A stretch of 5,039 nt of DNA. It comes from Desulfuromusa sp. (GTDB lineage: Bacteria > Desulfobacterota > Desulfuromonadia > Desulfuromonadales > Geopsychrobacteraceae). The DNA lies in NCBI GenBank assembly GCA_021157505.1, contig JAGGWI010000157.1, positions 1 through 5,039 on the forward strand, read 5' to 3'. Of this stretch, positions 1 to 5,039 are shown piece after piece. How positions within the stretch are numbered: position 1 is the first letter of the stretch; each line of letters opens with the position of its first letter. The notes beneath the pieces were generated by a model, which saw nothing but the letters and a program-made list of their open reading frames with translations, did not search any database and was not told the origin of the DNA. Made by a program: the position numbers and the translations under genes.

Positions 1-284
1 CCGATGGGGTTGGGACGTACCGGCGAGCGACTGGCGAACAGGCCGATTTTCTTTCCGGCGGCCCAGGGGGGAGAAACTTCCATTGTTGCAGCAGTTTTCA
101 AGCGGTCAATAAAGTAGAGAACATAGATATAGGTGAATGAATCGAGAGCCTTCAGTCCGGCAACATATTCAGGTTTCAATTGCAGATAAAACTCCTGATC
201 ATCCGTGTCAACGGGTTGGTAGGGTGCTGTTTCCAGATAGGGTGTTTTGATGCTGCCGATAGGATTGAGACTTATTTCAGCCAT
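1..284 (-). CDS. trmO: TrmO/TsaA-family tRNA methyltransferase, N-terminal part (runs off left edge)
   Basis: This is the first 94 codons of a minus-strand gene whose 3' end lies beyond position 1. The protein begins MAEISLNPIGSIKTPYLE and carries, at about residues 81-94, GLFASRSPVRPNPI. This matches the family hallmark (G-x-F-A-T/S-R-S-x-x-R-P-N-P-I-G) of TrmO, also called TsaA/YaeB/UPF0066. The 'PIG-x-I-x-T/S-PY' opening at residues 8-16 is also typical. E. coli TrmO uses S-adenosylmethionine to N6-methylate the threonylcarbamoyladenosine at position 37 of certain tRNAs, in the cytoplasm. The ATG at 282-284 is preceded by AGGAAGAG (291-298), which supports this start. The gene follows the transporter operon on the same strand after a 350 bp gap that holds a promoter-like sequence, so it is probably a separate unit. 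Family membership is seen directly. The exact tRNA substrate is inferred, since shorter TsaA-domain proteins exist whose role is less certain. Confidence 0.88.
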   Translation of the reverse strand, partial: MAEISLNPIGSIKTPYLETAPYQPVDTDDQEFYLQLKPEYVAGLKALDSFTYIYVLYFIDRLKTAATMEVSPPWAAGKKIGLFASRSPVRPNPI

Positions 285-311
285 GGTTTTCTCTTCCTGT
301 TGCTGCAATGC

Positions 312-346
312 CGAACCCGGTTCGTTAACCGCTGATACCTGTCAGC
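312..346. repeat. Two adjacent inverted repeats in the trmO leader
   Basis: Positions 312-324 form a perfect odd palindrome, CGAACC-C-GGTTCG. Positions 331-346 form GCTGA-TACCTG-TCAGC. In minus-strand RNA the second stem can extend by several G-U pairs. Both lie 28 to 62 nt upstream of the trmO start codon, inside the predicted 5' leader. They could be a protein-binding site or RNA stems; the sequence alone does not say which. Confidence 0.4.
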
Positions 347-434
347 AACCTTTTCATCTTTTTCAGCTTTCAACTGCAGCCGACCACTGAACTTAAGGGT
401 GGAAATATCACCAGCCTGCCCCTGTTTGCCACGG

Positions 435-462
435 AGAATAGCAGGTTTTAGCTTTAGTGCAA
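435..462 (-). promoter_or_regulatory. Putative sigma-70 promoter for trmO
   Basis: Read on the minus strand, TTGCAC (457-462) and TATTCT (435-440) are separated by 16 bp. They resemble the -35 and -10 consensus with 5/6 and 4/6 matches. The predicted transcript would start near 428 and have an untranslated leader of about 140 nt before the trmO ATG. It is the best-matching pair noticed in this gap, but it is a consensus match only. Confidence 0.45.
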
Positions 463-561
463 CTTGAATAAGAAAGGGTAAAGGAGAGTGCTGAAACTGT
501 TTTTGGCAGGTTTTTATTATCAATCAACACCATCTGTTTTCTGGAGGTCATTAAACAGGTA

Positions 562-593
562 GGGTCATCGGTTTCACGCCAGCCGATTGGCCC
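562..593 (-). terminator. Hairpin downstream of the transporter operon, possible terminator
   Basis: Arms at 562-571 (GGGTCATCGG) and 583-593 (CCGATTGGCCC) pair with one bulged base around an 11-nt loop, starting 42 nt past the stop of the last permease gene. The minus-strand transcript would have one C-A mismatch, whereas the plus-strand version would have a G-U pair in its place. No run of U follows on either strand, so an intrinsic terminator is only weakly supported. It may instead be an mRNA 3'-end stabilising structure. Confidence 0.3.
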
Positions 594-634
594 AGAAAGG
601 TACTATCTATCGGAAACTGGATCGACGCAAGAAA

Positions 635-1489
635 TCAATCTTTTTCCTTACTGAAATAGAGGTTTGCCATGGCCAGACAGAAAGTACCAGCTATCAACAA
701 CAGGGAAATTGCATTGATCACCGGGGTACTGCCATCCCGAACCTGTAAGTAAAGATTAATTGGCAAAGTTGGCTTGGAACCGACCAGAAACAGTGTGGTA
801 TTGAAGTTCTCAAAGCTCATCAAAAATGCCACCGCCCCAGCACCGATAATCGCTGGCCGCAAAAATTTCAGGGTGATATGCCAGATCACTTCAAGGCGAG
901 TCGCGCCAAGATTCAGTGCCGCTTCTTCTAAAGTGTGGTCAAATTTACGCAACCGCGCTGAAACCACCAGTGCCACAAAAGTGGCAATGAACGAAAATTG
1001 CCCCATAACCACTAACCAGAAACTAGGTCGAAACAGGGGGACATCAATTCCGAAATTATTTTCAACCAAAGTTCCAGCAGTATTTGCTGCCAGCAACAGA
1101 GATATCCCCAGAATCACGCCGGGAATAACCAGTGGAGCAAGCATCAAAAAATAGAGCAATCCTTTGAAAGGAAAGGTCTCTTGCTCAAACAGAAAAGCGG
1201 CGCAGGTTCCAACCACAGTACTGAATAAAGCCACCCAGAAGGCAGTCTGAAAACTTGTCAGAATCGATCTGAGATTCTGGCTATCGTGAAAAATTCCAAC
1301 CCGCTCTGGCCCCGAAGCAACAAACCAATCAAGACTGAAACCATACCAGGGCAATGACGGAAAGTCGGAGTCATTGAATGCCAGCACACAGGTCACAAGC
1401 AAAGGAGCAAATAGAAAAACAAAATAGCAAACTATGTACGTGCCATAAGACCAGCTATAGCGTTTTGAATTCGGGAGGGTTCTGATCAT
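635..1489 (-). CDS. potC: ABC transporter permease, PotC-type
   Basis: A 284-residue inner-membrane permease of the spermidine/putrescine (PotC) branch of binding-protein-dependent transporters. About six hydrophobic segments are visible, near residues 15-37, 82-100, 110-135, 156-178, 214-236 and 257-277. The cytoplasmic EAA loop that docks on the ATPase begins at E189-A190-A191, followed by LNLGATRLEVIWHITL. After it comes the stretch SFENFNTTLFL, equivalent to the SFDD region of PotC. The ATG at 1487-1489 overlaps the stop codon of the upstream permease gene by 4 nt (ATGA) and has GGGGAGG at 1497-1503 with a 7-nt spacer, which supports the start and translational coupling. Length is normal for the family. 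It should pair with the 1486-2349 permease to form the channel. The transported solute cannot be read from this gene; the symbol marks family, not proven polyamine specificity. Confidence 0.9.
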   Translation of the reverse strand: MIRTLPNSKRYSWSYGTYIVCYFVFLFAPLLVTCVLAFNDSDFPSLPWYGFSLDWFVASGPERVGIFHDSQNLRSILTSFQTAFWVALFSTVVGTCAAFLFEQETFPFKGLLYFLMLAPLVIPGVILGISLLLAANTAGTLVENNFGIDVPLFRPSFWLVVMGQFSFIATFVALVVSARLRKFDHTLEEAALNLGATRLEVIWHITLKFLRPAIIGAGAVAFLMSFENFNTTLFLVGSKPTLPINLYLQVRDGSTPVINAISLLLIAGTFCLAMANLYFSKEKD

Positions 1490-2349
1490 GATGCAACCTC
1501 CCCAAGTTTCTGCCGTGATAGTTTCAATCCGATCCAGATAATCAACGAGCTGAGTAACAACAGCAGAAACCCGAATGCCGCGCCCTGATTCCAGTTGAAG
1601 CTGGCGATAAACTGATTATAAATCTGCTCGGTAAACCAGAGAGAATTCTTCCCACCCATCAGGTTCGGGGTGAGATAGTTTCCCAGAACCAACATAAACA
1701 CCACAATCGAACCGGAAGTGATCCCCGATTTACAGTGTGGCAGAATAATTTTAAACCAGATCACCAGCTTGCCACTGCCCAGATCATGGGCTGCCTCAAT
1801 CAAACTGTCATCAAGACTTTCCATTGCTGATATCAGTGGCACAACCATGAACAGCATCGAAGTATAAACCAGACCCATGATCATGGTGGCATCGTTGTAA
1901 AGCATCTCAATCGGCTGATCGATCAGCCCAAGCTTTAACATAAAATGATTGATCACCCCCGACTCACGCAGCAGAATCATCCAGCCGTAAATCCGTACCA
2001 GTTCACTCACCCAGAACGGCAACAGCAACATCAGGATCATGGCTCCTTGCAATCTGGGTCGAACCACTTTGACAATATAAAAGGCAACCGGCATGGTGAT
2101 CAGAAAGGTGATAAAGGTTGTCACAATGGCAAAAATTGCGGTCCGTACGAAGGTATTCCAATAGATCGGTTCAGTAAAAAAATTCTGGTAATTCTGCAAT
2201 GTCCAGACCGGGTCGCCGAAATCATTTTCGCCGATAAAGCTCATCCGTAACAGGTCAAGATTCGGTAGCACAATCAACAGCAACAACCAGCAGAGAACCG
2301 GAGCCAGAAAAAGCCAGAAGACCGTTTTTGAGGATTTTGGGATAGCCAT
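1486..2349 (-). CDS. potB: ABC transporter permease, PotB-type
   Basis: A 287-residue inner-membrane permease of the PotB branch, starting MAIPKSSKTVFWLFLAP. Hydrophobic segments lie near residues 10-29, 70-95, 104-126, 155-175, 210-228 and 257-277. The EAA loop starts at E185-A186-A187 (EAAHDLGSGKLVIWFKIILP), the contact for the ATPase. The open frame extends upstream to an ATG at 2394, but that start would add 14 residues lying inside the ATPase gene. The ATG at 2347-2349 sits 6 nt from GGGAGG (2356-2361) and gives the usual N-terminus directly before the first membrane helix, so I choose it. The adjacent ATG at 2350-2352 is possible but only 3 nt from that site. The gene follows the ATPase stop (2352-2354) by two bases and overlaps the next permease gene by 4 nt, so the three are almost certainly co-translated. 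Solute specificity is not evident from this protein. Confidence 0.9.
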   Translation of the reverse strand: MAIPKSSKTVFWLFLAPVLCWLLLLIVLPNLDLLRMSFIGENDFGDPVWTLQNYQNFFTEPIYWNTFVRTAIFAIVTTFITFLITMPVAFYIVKVVRPRLQGAMILMLLLPFWVSELVRIYGWMILLRESGVINHFMLKLGLIDQPIEMLYNDATMIMGLVYTSMLFMVVPLISAMESLDDSLIEAAHDLGSGKLVIWFKIILPHCKSGITSGSIVVFMLVLGNYLTPNLMGGKNSLWFTEQIYNQFIASFNWNQGAAFGFLLLLLSSLIIWIGLKLSRQKLGEVAS

Positions 2350-2351
2350 CA

Positions 2352-3434
2352 TCAACCTCCCGCTGCAAAGCAAACACCCGCTTCTGGATGCCAACCAACT
2401 TCTATCTGCTGTCCCGGTTCGATATGATCAAAACTACGATTCTGCGGTAAAGCAACCAACAACTCATGATCCTGGGGAGTTACTGTCAGCAGGCGACTGT
2501 TGGCACCATCAAAAAGGATGGTTTTGACGGTTACAGTGAAAGTATTCAGTCCTTCTTTCTCTGCGGGTTGAATACGAATTGTTTCCGGACGCAAAAAAAG
2601 ATCAGCACGATGACCAACGGACACGGAACCTTGAACTTTAGTACGGAAAGTAAATCCCTCATCGGTGCGGATAACAGCATTCTCCCCTGAAGACTCAAGA
2701 ATTTCACCCGCCCAAAGATTGTTATCACCAACAAACTGTGCAACAAATGGGGTCAACGGTTTACTGTAGAGTTCCTGGGGTGTTCCCAGTTGTTCAATAC
2801 GACCCTTATTCATCACCACAATACGATCTGACATCACTAGAGCTTCTGACTGGTCATGGGTGATATAGACAAAAGTTGTTCCCACATTGGATTGTAGTTT
2901 CTTCAATTCAACCTTCATCTGCTCGCGCAATTTCAGGTCAAGCGCTCCCAGCGGCTCATCCAACAGCAGAACAGATGGTTCCAGAATTAGACAACGGGCA
3001 ATCGCCACCCGCTGTTTCTGCCCTCCCGACAATTGATTGATCTGATGCTGGGCGTATTCTGGCAAACCAACCCGGTCGAGAATAGCTTCAGTCTTCTTTT
3101 TAATCGTCGCCCCATCCACCTTACGCCGCCTGAGGCCAAAGGCGATGTTTTCTGCAACGTTCATCATCGGGAACAATGCCAGATGTTGAAATACCAGGTT
3201 AACTGGACGCAGATTCGGTGCAACGCCCGCCATGTCCTTTCCACGAATCTGGATAATCCCCGAAGTTGGCTCTTCAAACCCGGCAATCATTCGCAACAAT
3301 GTCGTCTTGCCACAACCGGAAGGGCCAAGAATGGAAAAGAATGATCCCTTTGGCACGTCAAAAGAAACTGAATCAACAGCCGTAAAATCACCAAATTTTT
3401 TCACCAGATTGGAAACTGACAGATCATTACCCAT
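2352..3434 (-). CDS. potA: ABC transporter ATP-binding protein, PotA-type
   Basis: A 360-residue ATPase that powers the importer at the cytoplasmic face of the inner membrane. All nucleotide-binding motifs are intact: Walker A GPSGCGKTT (37-45), Q-loop Q83 in VFQ, signature LSGGQ (135-139), Walker B VLLLDEP (155-161) with catalytic E160, D-loop GALD (163-166) and switch H193 in ITHD. From about residue 240 a C-terminal extension follows, matching in size and position the TOBE-type regulatory domain of PotA/MalK-like ATPases (FLRPETIRIQP at about 280-292). Length fits the family. The ATG at 3432-3434 is preceded by AGGG at 3441-3444, a weaker ribosome-binding site than those of the permease genes. 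A 68-bp gap with a hairpin separates it from the binding-protein gene, and it nearly abuts potB. PotA/FbpC/UgpC-type ATPases look alike, so the subfamily rests on the neighbours. Confidence 0.92.
   Translation of the reverse strand: MGNDLSVSNLVKKFGDFTAVDSVSFDVPKGSFFSILGPSGCGKTTLLRMIAGFEEPTSGIIQIRGKDMAGVAPNLRPVNLVFQHLALFPMMNVAENIAFGLRRRKVDGATIKKKTEAILDRVGLPEYAQHQINQLSGGQKQRVAIARCLILEPSVLLLDEPLGALDLKLREQMKVELKKLQSNVGTTFVYITHDQSEALVMSDRIVVMNKGRIEQLGTPQELYSKPLTPFVAQFVGDNNLWAGEILESSGENAVIRTDEGFTFRTKVQGSVSVGHRADLFLRPETIRIQPAEKEGLNTFTVTVKTILFDGANSRLLTVTPQDHELLVALPQNRSFDHIEPGQQIEVGWHPEAGVCFAAGG
2356..2361 (-). promoter_or_regulatory. Ribosome-binding site deciding the potB start
   Basis: GGGAGG on the minus strand lies inside the last codons of the ATPase gene, 6 nt before the ATG at 2349 and 3 nt before the ATG at 2352. 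It favours the 287-residue product over the 302-residue frame. The same GGGAGGTT core recurs before potC (1497-1503). Confidence 0.7.
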
Positions 3435-3453
3435 GAAATACCCTAGAAAGAAA

Positions 3454-3477
3454 CAGGGGTGACATGAGCCACCCCTG
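3454..3477 (-). terminator. Intercistronic hairpin between potD and potA
   Basis: Perfect 8-bp arms, CAGGGGTG (3454-3461) and CACCCCTG (3470-3477), enclose an 8-nt loop. In the minus-strand transcript it begins 25 nt past the binding-protein stop and is followed by TTTCTTTCT (3445-3453). This looks like a leaky intrinsic terminator, or an mRNA-stabilising stem, that would leave the binding protein more abundant than the membrane and ATPase parts. Such stems after binding-protein genes are a known theme in ABC importer operons; the activity here is inferred. Confidence 0.6.
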
Positions 3478-3502
3478 AGTTGAAAAAGTTTAGCCTGTAA
3501 AG

Positions 3503-4561
3503 CTACTTAGCTGCTTTAATTTTATCGAGAATCTTCCCTTCCATGCTTTCCAGTTTCGCTGGAACCGGCGGGTACCACTTGATATTGTCAATCGCTGCCT
3601 GTGGAAAGGTTCGCACAAAATTGGCGCGTACTTCTGGAGAAATAAATGCGTTTGCACCTTGAGATGCTGTGCCATATTTTTCTGCAGTCGTGAAGTAACC
3701 AGCATTTTCCGGTTTCAACATAAAATTGATCCACTTATAGGCAGCATCAAGGTTCTTTGCTTTGGAAGGGATCGCAAAGGTGTCGATCCAGCCCAAGGCA
3801 CCCTCTTTCGGTGCAACAAAGTCGATAGCACTGTTATTGCCATGTAATTTCCAGCCACCGGCATCCCAGGCCATGGCGACAAACACTTCCTCGGAACGCA
3901 TCGATTCGAGTAACGCATCGCCATTTGCCCAGTAATTTTTAACCAGCGGTTTGGCCGCAATCAAGGTCTCGGCAATTTTATCAAGCATCGCTTTGTAGGC
4001 TTTGGCATCAGAGTACAGTGCAAAAGGATCATAACCCAGCGCAAACCCCATAGCGATCAAGGTTGGACGCTTCAGACGATAGCTGACCCGCCCTTTATAT
4101 TTGTCATCCAACAGCGCCTTCCAGCTACTTGCCCCTGCAGCTTTTCCCGAGTTGACGATCAAACCGGAGGTTCCCCAGCAGAAAGGAACAGCAAAAGACT
4201 TTCCTTTAACCACGGTGTTCTTTTTCACTGCATCCAACATCGAAGGGACAAACAAGCTTGAATCAATTTTCGAATAATCAATCGCCTGATAAATTTTAAA
4301 TTTTTCCTGAACCGAAGAGATTCGATCCTGACTTGGCTGCGCCAGATCAAACCCAGCACCACGGGTTGCCCTGAGCTTTGCAATCATCTCTTCATTGTTA
4401 GAGAAGGTCACTTCCACCTTTATTCCAGTTTCCTTTTCAAACTTGTCGATCAGAACCTGGGGTGCATACCCTTTCCAAGTCAATAAACTCAAGGTCTCTG
4501 CCTGGGAAAAACCAGCCAGAGAGAATACGGTCAACAAAACCAGCAACAATACTCTTTTCAT
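3503..4561 (-). CDS. potD: Periplasmic solute-binding protein, PotD/PotF-like
   Basis: A 352-residue extracytoplasmic binding protein, first gene of the operon. Residues 1-21 form a signal peptide (MKRV, then a Leu/Val-rich core, likely cut after SQA-21) with no lipobox cysteine, so it should be soluble in the periplasm. The mature protein opens LSLLTWKGYAP and contains FEKETGIKV (41-49), as in PotD-type proteins. Compared from memory with E. coli PotD, aromatic pocket residues W34, Y37, W229 and W255 and acidic D257 appear kept as W29, Y32, W232, W258 and D260. Y85 appears as D79, D168 as K164, E171 as T167, and Q327 is not evident. The last three losses hit groups that hold polyamine amines, so family membership is firm but the substrate may not be spermidine or putrescine. 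The ATG at 4559-4561 has GAGGAG (4569-4574) upstream. Confidence 0.9.
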   Translation of the reverse strand: MKRVLLLVLLTVFSLAGFSQAETLSLLTWKGYAPQVLIDKFEKETGIKVEVTFSNNEEMIAKLRATRGAGFDLAQPSQDRISSVQEKFKIYQAIDYSKIDSSLFVPSMLDAVKKNTVVKGKSFAVPFCWGTSGLIVNSGKAAGASSWKALLDDKYKGRVSYRLKRPTLIAMGFALGYDPFALYSDAKAYKAMLDKIAETLIAAKPLVKNYWANGDALLESMRSEEVFVAMAWDAGGWKLHGNNSAIDFVAPKEGALGWIDTFAIPSKAKNLDAAYKWINFMLKPENAGYFTTAEKYGTASQGANAFISPEVRANFVRTFPQAAIDNIKWYPPVPAKLESMEGKILDKIKAAK

Positions 4562-4568
4562 CTAATCA

Positions 4569-4574
4569 CTCCTC
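4569..4574 (-). promoter_or_regulatory. Strong ribosome-binding site of potD
   Basis: GAGGAG on the minus strand lies 7 nt before the ATG of the binding-protein gene. It is stronger than the site before potA, in keeping with higher expression of the binding protein. Confidence 0.75.
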
Positions 4575-4629
4575 ACTGTTAACTTACGGTTAATTTTGAT
4601 TTTAACTCTATAACTGTTTTGACTTATTA

Positions 4630-4657
4630 AGGATAGCAGGATATAGAACGAATGTAA
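4630..4657 (-). promoter_or_regulatory. Putative sigma-70 promoter of the transporter operon
   Basis: On the minus strand TTACAT (4652-4657) and TATCCT (4630-4635) are spaced 16 bp apart, each with four matches to consensus. The predicted start near 4623 gives a leader of about 60 nt before the binding-protein ATG. The A-rich tracts just upstream (4669-4684) support it as the operon promoter. Confidence 0.5.
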
Positions 4658-4668
4658 GGGATTCATTA

Positions 4669-4684
4669 TTTTTTCTGTTTTTTT
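4669..4684 (-). promoter_or_regulatory. Phased A-tracts, UP-element-like, behind the operon promoter
   Basis: On the minus strand two pure A runs, seven (4678-4684) and six (4669-4674) long, are centred about 10 bp apart, one helical turn, and lie about 12 bp upstream of the proposed -35. This is the position of an RNA polymerase alpha-subunit UP element, and the phasing should bend the DNA. Confidence 0.45.
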
Positions 4685-4788
4685 ATACACGCGGCAAACC
4701 TGAAATTCATTCGGTGTCAGATTTCCACATCCCACCTATGCCTGAACCAACATCAACTTCAGCTGAACAATCAGATAATTTGACTGTT

Positions 4789-4813
4789 TTGTCATCTGAC
4801 CGATGATTGACAA
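4789..4813. promoter_or_regulatory. Candidate operator: nested inverted repeat in the divergent region
   Basis: Outer arms TTGTCA (4789-4794) and TGACAA (4808-4813) flank an inner inverted repeat TCATC-TGACC-GATGA (4792-4806). The site overlaps TTGACA at 4807-4812, a possible -35 for the plus-strand regulator. It lies 114 bp upstream of the regulator's ATG but over 130 bp from the proposed transporter -35. It may be a binding site for the DeoR-type protein, chiefly on its own gene. This is inferred from symmetry and position only. Confidence 0.35.
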
Positions 4814-4870
4814 TTAAACTTCAAAGCGCTACCGTACCAGTTATAAGGGGTTTTCCAAGAGAAATCCTTC

Positions 4871-4899
4871 TTGACTGAAAAGCCTCTTCCGACAATTAT
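4871..4899 (+). promoter_or_regulatory. Weak candidate promoter for the DeoR-family gene
   Basis: TTGACT (4871-4876) and AATTAT (4894-4899) are spaced 17 bp. A better -10-like TATATT lies at 4897-4902 but its spacing is 20 bp. TTGACA at 4807-4812 is a competing -35 with only a poor -10 (TACCGT, 17 bp spacer). The regulator's true promoter is therefore uncertain. Confidence 0.25.
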
Positions 4900-4926
4900 A
4901 TTTTCTTAAACTTGCGGATTGACCTT

Positions 4927-5039
4927 ATGACCCCAACTGCCCGACAAGCTGAAATTGCCAATATAATTCGACAGCGTGATCATGTCACGGTGAACGAGCT
5001 AGCCGAAACCCTTAATATCTCGAAGGAAACCATACGACG
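4927..5039 (+). CDS. DeoR-family transcriptional regulator, N-terminal part (runs off right edge)
   Basis: The first 37 codons of a plus-strand gene cut by the window end. The protein begins MTPTARQAEIANIIRQRD and continues into VTVNELAETLNISKETIRR at residues 20-38 (the last arginine codon is cut by the window edge). This is the winged helix-turn-helix of the DeoR family, with the R-x-x-x-I opening helix and the S-x-x-TIRR recognition helix. Family members are usually repressors of about 250 residues whose C-terminal domain senses phosphorylated sugars or related metabolites; that domain is outside the window. The ATG at 4927-4929 gives the expected distance from start to helix-turn-helix, though no strong ribosome-binding site precedes it. 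The gene is divergent from the transporter operon, so it is a natural candidate to control that operon, itself, or a sugar-type pathway to the right. The effector cannot be predicted from this fragment. Confidence 0.88.
   Translation, partial: MTPTARQAEIANIIRQRDHVTVNELAETLNISKETIR

Larger units (their letters stand above)
285..634. other. Intergenic region between the transporter operon and trmO
   Basis: No convincing gene is seen in these 350 bp. From right to left it holds a hairpin past the operon end (562-593), the putative trmO promoter (435-462) and two inverted repeats in the presumed trmO leader (331-346 and 312-324). A minus-strand open frame of 83 codons (272-523) crosses most of the gap. 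It would have to begin with TTG, has no clear ribosome-binding site, resembles no family I know and overlaps the trmO start by 13 nt, so I do not call it as a gene. No tRNA or recognised riboswitch fold was found. Confidence 0.6.
4562..4926. other. Divergent intergenic region between potD and the DeoR-family gene
   Basis: These 365 bp contain no gene I can support on either strand. They hold the binding-protein ribosome-binding site, the proposed operon promoter with phased A-tracts, a middle stretch (about 4690-4770) with no clear signal, the nested inverted repeat at 4789-4813 and weak promoter candidates for the plus-strand gene. Several short words recur: TCAGAT at 4717-4722 and 4771-4776 with its complement ATCTGA at 4794-4799, TTGACTG at 4780 and 4871, and GACAATTA at 4809 and 4891. 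Confidence 0.6.

Noticed and set aside
272..523. Minus-strand open frame of 83 codons in the gap before trmO
   Set aside because: It needs a TTG start, lacks a clear ribosome-binding site, overlaps the trmO start, spans a promoter-like sequence and resembles no known protein family.
545..620. A riboswitch (cyclic-di-GMP, guanidine, fluoride or tetrahydrofolate type) downstream of the operon
   Set aside because: The hairpin at 562-593 stands alone; none of the conserved cores of those riboswitches that I can recall is present.
774..3847. Plus-strand open frames opposite the transporter genes
   Set aside because: They lie wholly or largely antisense to genes with clear family motifs, show no motifs themselves and have the composition expected of shadow frames.
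3490..3960. Additional minus-strand frames inside the binding-protein gene
   Set aside because: They overlap the binding-protein gene, with at most 13 nt beyond it, in a different frame; that gene has intact, recognisable sequence throughout, so they are out-of-frame shadows and not evidence of a frameshift.
4660..4690. T-rich tract read as an intrinsic terminator on the plus strand
   Set aside because: No adequate GC-rich stem precedes it and no plus-strand gene lies upstream; its position fits an A-tract/UP element for the minus-strand promoter better.
4807..4847. TTGACA (4807-4812) plus TATAAG (4842-4847) as one promoter
   Set aside because: The hexamers are good but 29 bp apart, far beyond the 16-18 bp a sigma-70 promoter tolerates.
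1..5039. Mobile elements, CRISPR arrays, tRNA or rRNA genes
   Set aside because: No transposase, long terminal inverted repeats, regularly spaced repeats, or tRNA/rRNA signatures were seen on either strand.

Overview
The window holds one complete ABC importer operon on the minus strand, with a partial gene at each edge. The operon encodes a four-component PotABCD-type (spermidine/putrescine family) system, transcribed right to left: periplasmic binding protein (3503-4561), ATPase (2352-3434), first permease (1486-2349) and second permease (635-1489). The binding protein has a signal peptide without a lipobox cysteine, which points to a Gram-negative bacterium. Base composition looks moderate (GC roughly mid-40s percent by eye, not counted). 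The overall feel is proteobacterial or Desulfobacterota-like, but nothing here fixes the taxon.

Layout: 1-284 is the N-terminal part of a minus-strand TrmO/TsaA-family tRNA methyltransferase that runs off the left edge. 285-634 is non-coding, with a putative trmO promoter, short inverted repeats in its leader and a hairpin past the transporter operon. 635-4561 is the transporter operon. A hairpin sits between the binding-protein gene and the ATPase gene; the ATPase and two permease genes are then tightly packed, almost abutting and then overlapping by 4 nt, each permease gene having a strong GGGAGG-type ribosome-binding site. 4562-4926 is a divergent intergenic region with a good promoter for the transporter, phased A-tracts behind it, and inverted repeats nearer the right-hand gene. 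4927-5039 is the start of a plus-strand DeoR-family regulator that runs off the right edge.

How it fits together: the binding protein would capture a small solute in the periplasm, the two permeases form the channel, and the ATPase powers it. The divergent DeoR-type repressor is the obvious candidate regulator. By family the system would be called polyamine uptake. However, a from-memory alignment to E. coli PotD suggests that the two acidic residues holding the polyamine amines (D168, E171) are replaced by K and T. Together with a DeoR-type neighbour, usually linked to phosphorylated sugar-like effectors, this makes the polyamine assignment doubtful. That mismatch is the most interesting point. 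No mobile element, CRISPR array, RNA gene or clearly new system was seen.
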